Positions 38,083 to 48,370 of a stretch of DNA of 64,000 bases are shown here, one piece after another; position 1 is the stretch's first letter, and every line of letters starts with the position of its first letter. The notes under the pieces are model-generated. The model was not told the origin of the DNA, ran no database searches, and was given only the letters and a program-made list of their open reading frames with translations. Origin of the DNA: Heligmosomoides polygyrus polygyrus (lineage: Eukaryota; Nematoda; Chromadorea; Rhabditida; Heligmosomidae); the NCBI GenBank assembly GCA_947396885.1, contig OX377204.1, positions 90,778,728-90,842,727 of the forward strand, given 5' to 3'. The translations under genes and the position numbers were made by a program.

Positions 38083-41000
38083 GTAAGTTTGCTTCCTCCT
38101 ATTACTATCTATATTTCAACAAAAAGGGAAGAGTTGACCAGTATTTCTGACGCAGCCCATGTGCATTACGTTAGACCTCGGTTGACTCCTGCAGCTTCAG
38201 TTAAAAGTTTTACATTACAGACACTTCTAGTACTGTGCGTCCTCGGTTCACACGCGGCGCCGTCCTCTTCACGTGAGTTTCTGCAATTCCACTGAATCAA
38301 GTTTCTTATTTACTCCAACTGCTTGAAGAAATCTAGTTTACACATTTACGGTCATGAATATCGCTGAAAATTTAAGAGCCCGCAAGCTAATCCCATCGTC
38401 ATCCTGTTTATGTCAGGTCGAGCCATAAATTTTCCCACAAAATATGATCTAAAATCTTTTTTAGTCGAACAATAACACTATATCGAAAGAAGAAGAATGA
38501 ACTTAGAGAAGTAATTACTATTTTTACCAACGATTGTTTGCCGCTTCTCATGCATTGAGTGGATTCCATCTCCGTAGAATTTTTTACGACTGCCACAGCT
38601 TCACCCTCAGCATCCATGTCTTATCATTGCGCCTTTGTTTTGAAAACACAGTTATGTGTGTTGTTTCAATACTTCTGTGCCACGCAGGTTTGATATGATG
38701 AAACGTTTACTTCGGCCTGATGTTTCGACAATTTCGTCGTTTTCAAAGAGCTGAAAGAAGTTCGAAGCCTAAAGGCCGCCACAGACTTCTGCGGCGCCGC
38801 TGGCGGCGCCGCTGGAGGCGAGCTCTGCGTCTCTGCCCTATGGTTAAGCATAGGGCAGCGGCGCCGCCGAGCGGCGCCGCAGAAGTCTGTGGCGGCCTTA
38901 AGATCAGGCATTCATCTCGGCAAGGACTTATGCTTCCAACTCAGCCAGTTTCAACGAACTCCTAAGAGCGCCAAGGTGAATCCTTCTGAAGCAAACCGAA
39001 CCCACCGTTGTTCCACCAGCACTGAGTGAAAGCTCAGTTATTGGACTACCGTAGAGACCCACCAAGTATAAATCTGCAGTGATGTTAAGCTAAAGAAGTA
39101 CTTATGTGCTTAGTTTAGTGTATTTTCTAGAAGCAGAAGTCGAGGGAGAAATTTACCTTTTAGGTTTGATCTTTGATGGACTTAAGATAACTTTTTGGTC
39201 TATGTCGCAAAAATGTAATTACTTAGTTATAACTGCACCTTACAAGGAAAGGTTCACAACTCAAGGTGAGCTTTTGCTATACTATTAGGTTGGCAACTAA
39301 TTTCGTGGACTCTCAAGAATCTTCAGCAAAAGTATTTGTTAACAAATAACAAATGACAATCTTTAATTAAAATAAGATCCCTCGGAATGCAGAAGTGCTT
39401 CCCATATATCAGGTATCTGGTCTATCCCACGACCATAGAATTATTGTGCTTTTAAGGCTAAGAATCTTTGGAGGTGCATTTTGACCCGGTCCATATTATT
39501 AAATCGTCTTCCAACCAAGAAGTACTGCACCGAACTAAAAATGTGGTAGTCACTTGGCGCAAGGTCCGGGCTGTAAGGTGGATGAGTTTGACGCTCCCAG
39601 TCAAGGTCTTCCATTTGTTGAGGCGTCCGGTTCGCTACGTTCCCTCCGTTTGGTGGTGTCAAGAAGGTATTAACTTCTGGGAGCTCCTCAAGAATTGTTC
39701 CAGCACTAATGCTGTAATCTACTCTTCTCAACCGGGCCGCGCGCAGGCTGAACTCCGCTGGAATCGGTTCAGACCGATTTTCAGGAGCGGAATTATCTTT
39801 CAGCCAGATAACGCCAGATCACCCGTCGCGAATCGGGAGCTTCAAAAATCGAAGACCTTAGCTGGGAGCGTCTAACTCACCCACCTTACAGCACAGGCTG
39901 TGCGCCAAATGACTAGCCCTTTATAACACGCTGCAGCACTTCTTGGTTGGAGAACGACTTATTAATGTGGACCATGTCAAAGTGCACCTCCAAGGATTCT
40001 TGGCTTCAAAAGCACAAGAATTCTACAGCTGTGGGATGGGCCAGGTAGCTGATAAATGGGAAGCAGTCCCGCGTTCCAACAGATCTTACTTCGATTGAAA
40101 ACTGTTGTTTGTTATTTGTTTATGAACACTTTTGTTGAAGGCACTTTAGAGTCCACGAAATTAGTTGCCAACCTAATATTTTGACGGGATGTAGGGCCCT
40201 GTGAGCGGAGACCAGAACCACAGTCAGTATTTGCTGAACGCTTTTTTAGAGACCTGAAAAAGAGGTGTGAAGGCGTGCGCGCAACACTCATCAACCTGTA
40301 CGACACCCCACGAGATGTGCCTCGGTGGCGCAGTCGGTAGGAGTGCCGCCACGTAGGAGCACACCGGCGGGCTCAGTTCTAGTCCGAGTGGTACCAATAT
40401 TTCTGCACGTTTTAGTTTGTTGCTATTACGCGTTCTCACGATCTCAAGAGACATTTTTTGACCATCAATGCTTACAACAATCCAAGGCTGTCTATTTGCG
40501 CCTTCATAAATGCTAATTTTTTAAACAATGCCTATCTGCACCATATCATTTCTCTGAAATAAAAAGTCCTGTCTTGTCTTCCTTTTAGTCAGCAGCTTTG
40601 GTACAAATCTATGAAACAAGTAAAACACAAGCATCTTACAAAAGCAGGTGAGGAACAATCTTTTCCCTGGCAAGGAATGACCACTTCTTCTTCGTTGAAC
40701 GCGTAATCCGTGGGTGTGGCGAAAGGTCCTGGGTGAACATCGACGAATCCAGCTGCCACCCACGCGTATGACAAATATAGAAAGGTCCCATTTTCATTAT
40801 ACTACTTCTAACTTGAACAGCCTCTTCTTCCTGACAGCCGATATCTCAATATATGGCGTCCAGGAGTTCTCTTATGGCATCCGCAATCGCAACCTCTGTG
40901 TTTGTCGGAGAAGTGAAATCCGGTGTGAAGGTGGAACGTAATTAGCCGACAATACGTTCAGGTGAAAACGACATTTTGAGCCAAATTATGTACCGATATG

Positions 41001-44000
41001 CCCGGGTCCATAATATTCAACCGTAAGGTACGTGTATTTGTGTGCAGTTATGGTATTATTGGTGATATGGTATGATATGGTGGTGGTGCAGATAGGCATT
41101 GTTGAAAAACTAGCACTTATGAAGGCGCAAACAGGCAGCCTTGAGTTGTTTTAGGCATCGATGGTCTAAAACTGCCTCCTGTGAGCATGAGAAAGCGTAA
41201 AAACAACAAACTTACATGTGCAAAAATCTCTGCACTACGCGCACCCGAACTTAAACCCTCTCCGGTGTGCTCCTTTGAGGCGTTCCTCCTACAAAGTGCG
41301 CCGCCGAAGCATAACTGGTGTGGCGTCAGTTGATGATAGATGCGCGCACGCTTTCAGACCTCCTTTTCCGGTCTTCAAGAAAGCGTTCAGCAAAAACTAA
41401 CTGTGGTTCTGGACTGCGCTCACAGAACCTTACATCCTGCCAAAATAGCATCGCAAAAGCTCACCTTGAGTTGTGAACCTTTCCTTGTTAGCGCTCTCGT
41501 AAAACATGAAAGTGACAAACAAAGCAATCCTGCACAACAACGGCAACCTAACGAGAAACAACAATGCAAAACGAGCGTAGTATCATTATGCCCTGCAATT
41601 TCGCTATTTTTAAGTGTTCTGCAGCATTCAGAAGCTCAGATGTTGGGAGACCAACCCTAAGAGTGGCGATAAAAGCAGAGTAACAGTAATAAGTAATTAA
41701 ATGTAAGTTCACGCAATTAACTCAACTCGAAAATGGTCAGAATTGAGATGTGAAATTGCACCAACTAGTCATAACCAATAGGAGCGCCAACCGAACAAGC
41801 GCTGATCAATCAGCACATCGATGATACACCCCCTTCTGACGGCCCATCCCATTCGATGCTGTCTGATTGGTTGACGCTTTCTCTTGTCTCCATGCTGCCT
41901 ACATTTGGCCCTACAGCGCTGAATCCGTTCACTACAAAAGTTTATGCTGACGATGCTGGGATTTATAAAAGAATCTATCCTAGTCGGGGGGGGGGGCACA
42001 GAATTATGAATTATGTGAAAAATTGTCTGTTTAGAACCGCGGTGGAACAGTATGTTATTTTTTGTTTTTCTTTGTGAAATTTGTCAGCTTAGGTCCTACT
42101 CTGCACTCTTCAATCCGTTCTGTGAGCGACAAGTCAATTTGTTACATAATTTTTAATTCTGTCGCTCCCCGAACTAGGGGTTTTATAGATCCTATAAAGC
42201 TATTGCATGCTCAGAGGATATATGTATGTGCTTCAAAAATCATTTGTGTGATTTTATGATTGATAGGGCAAAAAAGTGGTGCTATCTCATCAAAACAGTT
42301 TAGTCCTATATATTTCTTCTGGGATGGAGACACTTTTTTCTTAGGTAAAACATTGAATGATGTGCCTTACTGGAAATGGTCTCCCTTTAAGATTTGGGTT
42401 TTTCTTATAGCAATAACCTCGACTTTGGAAGGCATATCCGAGCTATATGTAATACGGCTATGTTACGAACTTAAAACATCTTTCAGGCATTCGTCACCAG
42501 GAACAGATTTGTTCTCCACAGGGTGTACAAGACTTATATATTAGGGGGGGGGGCAAAAGTAATGAGACAAAATGAAAAAAATCTTTATATTTTTATAACT
42601 CAATTACAACTCAACGATGCTGAGGAATGTATTTGCCCTTAAGGGCAAGCACCTTGCTTCCATCGCTCACCCAACTTCCTGATCCCATACGGTGGATGAG
42701 GCATGTGGACGTAACCCAGCTGGCCAAGCTTATCCGTGGTTACTTGTTCCCGATGGGGTGCAGCGTTGTCGAAGAGGAGAACCTTCTCGAAACGCTGCGA
42801 ATGAATAAGAGCGAATCGCCGGCCCATCTCTTCTATTTCGTTCACCATGGCCATGGAGTTCATCGCGGTGCTCTTGGTAAACAGCTTCCAGTATACTGGT
42901 TCATGGGCGCAGACCCAAAAGCTCTGAAGGTGCTTCTCGCCGTGAACATCTCGCTGAACGAAGGTCGGTAACAGGTCACTAGGCCTCACCCAGACTCGCA
43001 GCTTGGCAAGGTTAAGGTAGAATACGTACTTCTCATCTTGCGTGAATAAATATTGAGCCCAGGCTGCTCGGGGTTGGGAATTGGGCGAGATTTGCGCGAA
43101 ACAGGTCGACTCGTCAGACCGGGGTTTCGGCATGAGACAGACTGGGGTTTTGGCATGCTTCTGGAAAGGGCGGAAGTGATAACTTCTCAGATGAGCTTCA
43201 GTAAGTAGCATACAAACATACAAATACGACAAGCACAAAACCAGACTTCAGCCACGAGATATATGGACATGGCATGGGGTGTCTCATTACTTTTGCTCCC
43301 CCCCCCCCCCCCTAATACATCCCCCTTTTGAATCAAGTGTATCCGTCTTTGCTCCACATAAGGAGAAGTACATCTATACTAGAGAGAAGGTGCAGAACAA
43401 CTTCACTAGAAAGCTTCTTCTTAGAATACAGATTTCGTATATTCATATGCACTGAAAGCATCAATCAGTAATAATTGTCTCGGGCTACCATCCCTAGTAT
43501 CTCGCCGCAGGAATTTTTTTCTGTCTTGTACATACGTGCTTTACTACCGATTCTGAGCCTTGCAGATTTTTTAAGATGAAATCTTCACACACGCGAGGTG
43601 GCTCTGCTAAGCTGCAGCTATGTACTTCGACCAAAAACCAGTTTGCAAGCAATGTCCTCCACTTATAGGGCTGGTAGTTTGAGCCTGAAATTCTCTAAGC
43701 ACCTTCAGTTTCCTCTAACACCGAGGCAGTTCAGAAGCCGAGTTGAAAGTTTGTTGCTCAGATCTGAAATTGGTTGAATAGAACGATTGTTTGTAAGTGC
43801 TGTCTCACTGTTTGTCTTTTCCGTTCCTGTGTTTTTTGTGACTTTGTTTGCTTTCTAACGTAATGCCTTGTGCAATTGTAATAAACAATAAGAACAACAA
43901 TGGAAGGATGTTGCTATCAAACGACTACAGCTATTCTAACCCGAGTTCAAAGCATCATCTGAAGGTCTTTCCAGAGCCTGGACTGATTCCATGTTCGGCG

Positions 44001-44156
44001 ATACACTGCGCACCTGGAACGTTCTGCATGGTTCGATGTCAGCGAGACGTTGGTCCTGCATCGGATCCCGTCAGATATGAGGGTGTGTGACACTGCACGT
44101 TAAACAACATTGAGATCGTCTCCAATTTTTACGTCTTCCTTACAGACTACCCCTAG
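38065..44156 (+). CDS. Gene C: small secreted four-Cys protein, four exons
   Basis: Spliced model: 38065-38082, 38221-38272, 43975-44082 and 44146-44156, total 189 bases, 62 residues plus stop. It encodes a signal peptide (MLLVVTTLLVLCVLGSHA, cleavage likely near HA/AP), a short APSSSQPGLI spacer, one four-Cys module (C-x4-C-x5-C-x3-C) and an acidic end. All junctions keep frame with good splice sites (GTAAGT, GTGAGT, TTACAG, TTTCCAG), the last donor GTGTGT being weaker. It is a single-module relative of the short modules in genes A and B and lies between them on the opposite strand. The 5.7-kb intron is filled with repeats. Extra exons that I missed, or a different 3' end, cannot be excluded. 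Confidence 0.65.
38221..38272 (+). CDS. Gene C exon 2: rest of signal peptide
   Basis: Acceptor TTTTACATTACAG precedes 38221 and GTGAGT follows 38272. The 52 bases give TLLVLCVLGSHAAPSSS plus one base. The hydrophobic core LLVLCVLG ends with small residues SHA, typical of signal-peptidase cleavage. It ends in phase 1, matching the module exons of the family. Confidence 0.7.
38773..38898. repeat. PIF/Harbinger-like palindromic MITE, 126 bp
   Basis: The ends AGGCCGCCACAGACTTCTGC and GCAGAAGTCTGTGGCGGCCT are exact inverses, followed inward by GGCGCCGC repeats, and TAA occurs directly on both sides. A 3-bp TWA target duplication is typical of PIF/Harbinger elements. Strong GC skew against flanks; no protein. 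Confidence 0.8.
39286..40175. mobile_element. Fold-back mariner-like element with duplicated transposase 3' ends
   Basis: TA sites flank GGTTGGCAACTAATTTCGTG and its inverse CACGAAATTAGTTGCCAACC. The left arm read on minus (39441-39731) gives the C-terminal transposase HPPYSPDLAPSDYHIFSS and YFLVGRRFNNMDRVKMHLQR; the right arm read on plus gives the same C terminus (FLVGERLINVDHVKVHLQGF, ADKWEAVP). The centre on plus has DNARSPVANRELQK, the second catalytic Asp block. The N-terminal half is missing. Both ends therefore derive from the 3' end of a mariner. Confidence 0.85.
40197..40555 (+). mobile_element. Second tRNA-derived SINE family, arm 1
   Basis: Contains GTGCCTCGGTGGCGCAGTCG with an A-box-like GTGGCGCAGTCGG, GAGGTGTGAAGGCGTGCGCG upstream, and TTTGCGCCTTCATAAATGCT. 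The same sequence occurs inverted at 41075-41435. It is distinct from the common SINE. Confidence 0.65.
40556..41074. other. Spacer between inverted SINE arms; uncertain minus frame
   Basis: The minus frame 40589-40774 contains VAAGFVDVHPGPFATP and NEEEVVIPCQGKDCSS, which looks protein-like, but I could not find matching splice sites or a family. Confidence 0.35.
41075..41435 (-). mobile_element. Second tRNA-derived SINE family, arm 2 (inverted)
   Basis: Reverse complement matches 40197-40555 in order: CCAGAACCACAGTTAGT, GCTGAACGCTTTCTTGAAGA, GGAGCACACCGG, TTGCGCCTTCATAAGTGC and CAATGCCTATCTGCACCA. Confidence 0.65.
41968..42200. repeat. Small poly-G-ended element nested in LINE
   Basis: This segment is absent from the homologous LINE copy (46345). 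Its ends ATCTATCCTAGTCGGGGG and CTCCCCGAACTAGGGGTTTT are loosely inverted (CCTAGT-CGGGG), and related left ends occur at about 32429. Confidence 0.55.
42544..43312 (-). mobile_element. Internally deleted mariner-like element nested in LINE
   Basis: The ends are G10-CAAAAGTAATGAGACA on the left and the inverse TGTCTCATTACTTTTG-CTCC-C12 on the right, with TTA/TAA outside. The minus frame 42639-43238 (199 codons) has FTQDEKYVFYLNLAKLRVWV, KVLLFDNAAPHREQ and HMPHPPYG, the first two catalytic Asp regions, then a deletion removes the third Asp block and joins to the C-terminal LGERWKQ. It is a defective transposase. The insertion splits the LINE between ACAAGACTTATATA and GAATCAAGTGTATCCG, as shown by the uninterrupted copy at about 46681-46725. 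Confidence 0.85.
43975..44082 (+). CDS. Gene C exon 3: short four-Cys module
   Basis: Acceptor GTCTTTCCAG precedes 43975 and donor GTGTGT follows 44082. The 108 bases read 2+105+1, giving PGLIPCSAIHCAPGTFCMVR, then CQRDVGPASDPVRYE. It matches the gene B exon at 23282-23419 (PFLIPCSSVHCPPGTMCLFR) at most positions, including LIPCS, HC.PGT.C and RCQ. It lies 90 bp after the tail of a LINE copy. Confidence 0.82.
44146..44156 (+). CDS. Gene C exon 4: last three codons and stop
   Basis: Acceptor CTTCCTTACAG precedes 44146; in the phase carried by exon 3 the next codons read Asp, Tyr, Pro and TAG. An AATAAA about 220 bp later (about 44377) could serve for polyadenylation. Confidence 0.45.
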
Positions 44157-45370
44157 TGGAAGACTACGGCGCTTCAGCAGATGGTCTCTTCATGGAACAA
44201 CTACTAACAGCGCCTTGTTCTTCATCTGAGGGACGCTGCTGTATTTCCAACTTCCATGCAAATCTATACGTAATACATGTGTAACATCTCATAATGCTTC
44301 AACATCACAAAATTCAACAACAGAACAATCGTAACCAAATGGTATTAACAACATGACACTGACAACTAACAACGACAATAAACATGTTCTGTTTCTCCTC
44401 CACCTTCTTTACATTAATTACTCCTCTTCAGTGAAGAAGGTAACTAATCAACTTAGTTGTTAGTACAGTACAGGGTAATATATTATTGTACTCTAACCTA
44501 TGTACTAAGTTTTACAATTGAAAATAAACACTCTGAACATAGATGACAATTTTTTATAAATTTATTTACTCACCTTATTTTTATCTTACTTTTATTGTTA
44601 AGGTCAACCTAGCTACCCTGGTATCGTCATTCATGATGTGCGCTCTTGCAAAATTATGCCGTCTCTTTCTCATCAGATTTACCTTCTGTGACTTCTGCCC
44701 CTATTTTGCTGTCAGTCAGCAGGACTTCGCGTCGATGTCCTTGCAAGGCTCCTTATTCAAACGGAAGTGCATGGGCATGCTTTGCGAACACCGAGGCCAC
44801 CTAATTAGTCGCTAGGTGTATTCTGTGTCTATTCTGTGTCCATTCCTTGTGCGTGAATTGGGAGCTGACGGGAATATGCGTTCGTTCAAAGTGTCTTCAG
44901 CCAGGGGTCTTAACATTGCGCCGGAACAGCAGGAGCGTACTTTACTCCAACCAAAATAAGAGTTCATCACGGCCAGGTGAAGGCTACCTACATCGCACTA
45001 TTTCTTCACCCGGTTGGAATAGTGACCAAAATTGAAGGTATAGCTTGTTTGCTGAGCAGAGGCTATTAGAAGATTATGAAACTGTCAATGGGTTATCATT
45101 GGCCTTGCCCTTTGAAGTTGGTCGTTAGAGCTTCGTGTTCCTCCAGGACAAATCTTCTCAAATACGCATTTTTACCGACACCTTAGCCCCAATAACCGCT
45201 AGGATATGCTTTCTGGTTGAGAGCCTAGCATGCTGACGGTGTCCACTTTTTTCGGCAAGATGTGGCTTAGCCTCTCCAGAGCCACGTGACAAGTTGGATT
45301 GTGAGAATGTTTTGGAGTGTCCTTGGTTTACTATATAAGACTGAGATTTGCACAGGGCAATATTTGTGAA
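44157..45370. other. Probable gene C 3' region, then sequence with nothing identified
   Basis: The 90-codon plus frame at 44543-44815 starts with a hydrophobic stretch but has no supporting context. No repeat ends were recognised. Confidence 0.35.
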
Positions 45371-45375
45371 TAATT

Positions 45376-46245
45376 ATGGCTTGTGTCCGCAACCACCTTC
45401 CATACAGGTTGTTGTACGAGTTCGATGAAGGTCACTCCGCTCTGGTCTCTACAAAGACCTGCAAGAGGTGGCTTTACCGTTTTAAGTCAGGCGTCTGGAG
45501 TTTGAAAGACGACACGAAGTCGGCACGTCCAGTGGAGTCTCTGAGCCTTCGTCGAAGCCGATCCTACAACAAGTGCCAGGAATGTGGCAAACGGGTTGAG
45601 CTGTTGCCACAGACGGTGGACTGACATCTTCGAGAACTCACGAAAGTTGCAGAACGCGGCAAATGGAAATAGTTTCCTCACACACTAACGGAAGACCAAA
45701 GGCTACAGCGAGTAGAGCCTGTACTTTCCTAATCTCCAAAAAGCGTCATTTGGAATAACTCAGAAACATAATCACGGGCGATGAAGAGGTCGGGTTCTTG
45801 GCTAACCAACTAGATGTGAGAAGTGGGTGGAAGCAGGAAAGGACCCGGACCGGACGTCAAAAGAGACGAGAAGAAAGTGATGTTATCGGTTTAGTGGTGA
45901 GTCTCTGGAGAGGAGCTACTGGGAGCTTCTGCATGATGGTGTCGCTGTGACCGCCGACGTCTTCACTCTCTAGCTGGAACGTGTCAAAGCTACATTGGTT
46001 CGGAGACCCGAGCAACTAAAGAAGATTTGCTTTCTACACGACAACGGCCGCTCGCCTATAGCTTTCCAGACGCGCAGGAAATTGGCAGAACTGGGATGGG
46101 AAATCATACCCCATCTCTTTTTGTTCAACAGATCTAGCACCATCCGACTCTCACCTTTTCCGCTTTCTGCAGCGTTTTTTGGATGGGACGACAGAAGTGA
46201 TCTGGAGCAGGACCTGAATGCACACTTCTCGTCGAATCAGCTAGA
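45376..46245 (+). mobile_element. Degraded mariner-like transposon
   Basis: N-terminal HTH-type sequence LLYEFDEGHSALVSTKTCKR and WLYRFKSGVWSLKDD in the frame starting at 45376, then frame changes; ITGDEEVGFLANQ carries the first Asp block, CFLHDNGRSPIA the second, and SDSHLFRFLQRFLDG the third, in different frames. It abuts the LINE fragment at 46245, so part of either may be truncated by the other. Confidence 0.8.
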
Positions 46246-47320
46246 ATTCCTTTTCCCTTTGCTTTTCAAAATCTTCACCGTAGAGATTCCTGATGTAATG
46301 CAGCAGTGCAACATCATCACAAAGGTGTATGCTGATGACTTAAAGATTTATAGAAGTATTGCAGGCTCAGAGGATGTATGTGTGCTACAAAATGCAATAG
46401 ATTTGATGGTTCATTGGGAAAAGCTGGGAGTTGCCGCTATCTCCTCAAAAGACTGTACTCTTACGTCTTTGTTCTGGAATGGAAACCTTCTCTTATAAGT
46501 ACAACATTGAATGGATGTGCTATTTGCGAAATGGACTCTGTCAAGGATTTGGGTTATTCTTATAGCAACAACATAGACTTTGGAAGGCATATAGGTGCTA
46601 TATGTAATACGGCTATGCTACGAACATATAACATCTTTAAAGCATTAGTCAATAAGAGTAAATCTGTTCTCCTTAGGGCGTACAAGACTTATATAAGTCC
46701 CCTTGTTGAATCAAGTGTGTCCGTATTTGCTCCGTGTAAGAAAAAGGACATCTATACTATAGAGAAAGTACAGAACAACTTCACCAGGAAGCTTCTTCTT
46801 AGAATAGGGAGTTTCGTATATTCACGTGTACCGACGGCATCAATCAGAAATTAATATCTCGGACCTCGGACTACCATCCCTAGATTCTCGCCGCAGGGTT
46901 TTTGACATCTGCCTTGTACACAAGTTGTTATACTTGTGTACAAGGCAGATGTCAAAAATCGATCGACCAATCGATTCTCTGCCTTGTAGATTCTTTAAGA
47001 TGAAAACTTCGCACACAGGAGGTTGCTCCGCTAAGCTACAGCTATCTTGGCCAGGAACCAATTTACGAGCAATGTCTTTCACTTATAGGGCAGGTAGTTT
47101 ATACTTGAAATTCTCTAAGCACATTCACTTTCCCCTAACACCGAGTTGAACGTTTGTTGTTCAGATCTGAAATTGTTTGAATACTATGATTGTTTGTTAG
47201 TATTGCTCCACTGTTTGTATGTTTTCGTCCCTATGCTCTTTTTTGTCATTGTTTCTGTGTTTATTTTCTAATGTATTGCCTTAGGCAATCGTAATAAAAC
47301 AAAAACAAAAAACAACAAAC
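46245..47320 (+). mobile_element. CR1/jockey-like LINE fragment, copy 2
   Basis: Contains the reverse transcriptase block IITKVYADDLKIYRSIAGSE and continues through ISSKDCTLTSLFWNGN, a frame change at about 46498, DSVKDLGYSYSNNIDFGRHI, LLRAYKTYISPLVESSVSVF, KVQNNFTRKLLLRIG, DLGLPSLDSRRR and SFTYRAGSLYLKFS to a stop at 47149. This order is the C-terminal half of a non-LTR reverse transcriptase. The tail GCCTTAGGCAATCGTAATAA is shared with 43860 and 47760. It is 5'-truncated and frameshifted. A 60-bp palindrome lies at 46899-46958. Confidence 0.85.
46899..46958. repeat. Perfect palindrome, 26-bp arms, inside LINE
   Basis: TTTTTGACATCTGCCTTGTA and its exact inverse TACAAGGCAGATGTCAAAAA enclose CACAAGTTGTTATACTTGTG, itself largely inverted. 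Confidence 0.9.
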
Positions 47321-47599
47321 AACAATTGCACAGGCGCGGCATTGAACAATTGCCAAGAAGATGGCAGCAAGTGATCAATACTAGTTGTGTTTATGCTGTT
47401 GACTGATTGTATATGGTGTTTCTTAGAAAAATAAAAAGTACCAAAATTTCGAAAGCGGGCAGAACTTTTGTTACACCCTTATATTTTTTCAAGGATAGCA
47501 ATGGTTAGGAAGGTATTCTGTCTGCGATAAAGCACTGTAGAACACTTCGACCTGCTACAGTCTGAGTCAGTTAAAAGAGTGGTGTCAAACATGTCGCAT
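47321..47599. other. No gene identified
   Basis: AT-rich sequence between LINE tails. Confidence 0.4.
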
Positions 47600-47787
47600 A
47601 TGTACTCATAGTATCTCTTAGTTTTATTTGATAGGGATCAGTCATTTCCTGTTACTCGGGTTGTGTGGTGTTGCATTTGTTAGGTGTTTCATCTGATATC
47701 TTCTGTTTCGCGTTTTATCATTTCATAATTGTTTTTGTTGTTTTCTTTCGCACGTTTGCCTTATGCGAACGTAATAAACTAAATACG
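47600..47787 (+). mobile_element. 3' tail of a third CR1/jockey-like LINE copy
   Basis: GTTTGCCTTATGCGAACGTAATAAAC at its end corresponds to the shared tail of copies 1 and 2 (GCCTT..GCAA..GTAATAA), preceded by similar T-rich sequence. Confidence 0.6.
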
Positions 47788-47817
47788 TAATACACGCAGA
47801 CATTTCCTATCCACTGC

Positions 47818-48240
47818 TTGCCGCTTGAAACGCATACTGTTACAAATTCGACGAGGTTTACCCACTGTACTTTTAAGGTTTGTGGATATTCAAGTCCTTT
47901 GAATGATCAAGACGTGGAGTTTGAGTCAGAGAGAGAGTCTATCGAGAGTGCTCTTGAAAAAGTCGAAAGTGCCGTTCATGAGCAAGCTCCAGAAATATCC
48001 ATTATGGTTTGTTGTTCTGTTTTTGTGCTGGAGACTTTTTGCCAAAAAGTGCAAGTTTTCCTAGAGCGGTGGCTGCCACAAATCTGCCCGTTTAATCAAC
48101 ATTACAGTTGGATTTGCGGTCATAATCATGGATTATCTTACTGCGCTCCAATGGTCGTGACCCCTCTGTGTACCTCTATTCCAATGAAAACCGCGGCAAC
48201 TTACTGTCCGGGATTGTGGTTTGTGAGGCGGAGAGTGTAA
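47818..48240 (+). CDS. Uncharacterised open frame, doubtful
   Basis: The frame is open for 140 codons from a TTG. An acidic helix-like stretch (SERESIESALEKVESAVHEQ) is followed by a Cys-containing region. No motif, signal peptide or splice context is recognised. It ends 35 bp before the target site of the intact LINE. Confidence 0.2.
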   Translation: MPLETHTVTNSTRFTHCTFKVCGYSSPLNDQDVEFESERESIESALEKVESAVHEQAPEISIMVCCSVFVLETFCQKVQVFLERWLPQICPFNQHYSWICGHNHGLSYCAPMVVTPLCTSIPMKTAATYCPGLWFVRRRV

Positions 48241-48289
48241 ATTCTCCCTTATATCTGCATAAAATTTGTTCTTCGAAAGCTGCTGTGGT

Positions 48290-48367
48290 GGGAGCCGAGT
48301 TAGCCTAGTGGTTAGTAGTGTAGTTTCATGCACAAACGGTCGCAGGTTCGACTCCCGGCTCGGGCAC
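48290..48367 (+). promoter_or_regulatory. tRNA-like 5' head of the LINE (putative Pol III promoter)
   Basis: GGGAGCCGAG pairs with CTCGGGC at the end of the segment; an A-box-like TTAGCCTAGTGG lies at about 48300-48311 and an exact B box GGTTCGACTCC at 48345-48355. This layout is that of a tRNA, about 78 nt. The resemblance suggests an internal RNA polymerase III promoter or a captured tRNA/SINE head; function is inferred. Confidence 0.65.
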
Positions 48368-48370
48368 GCC

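Larger units (their letters stand above)
41935..43885 (+). mobile_element. CR1/jockey-like LINE fragment, copy 1, with two nested insertions
   Basis: The left part has KVYADDAGIYK (YADD reverse transcriptase motif, degraded), continuing after an insert as SEDICMC... and AKKWCYLIKT, then YTSPLVESS-like sequence split by a mariner, and ends with the 3' tail GCCTTGTGCAATTGTAATAA. Compared with copy 2 (46245-47320) it carries a small element at about 41968-42200 and a mariner at 42544-43312. Frames are broken throughout. Confidence 0.75.

Noticed and set aside
40589..40774. Minus-strand frame with VAAGFVDVHPGPF and IPCQGKDCSS
   Set aside because: No family recognised, no splice sites in phase, and it lies between inverted SINE arms.
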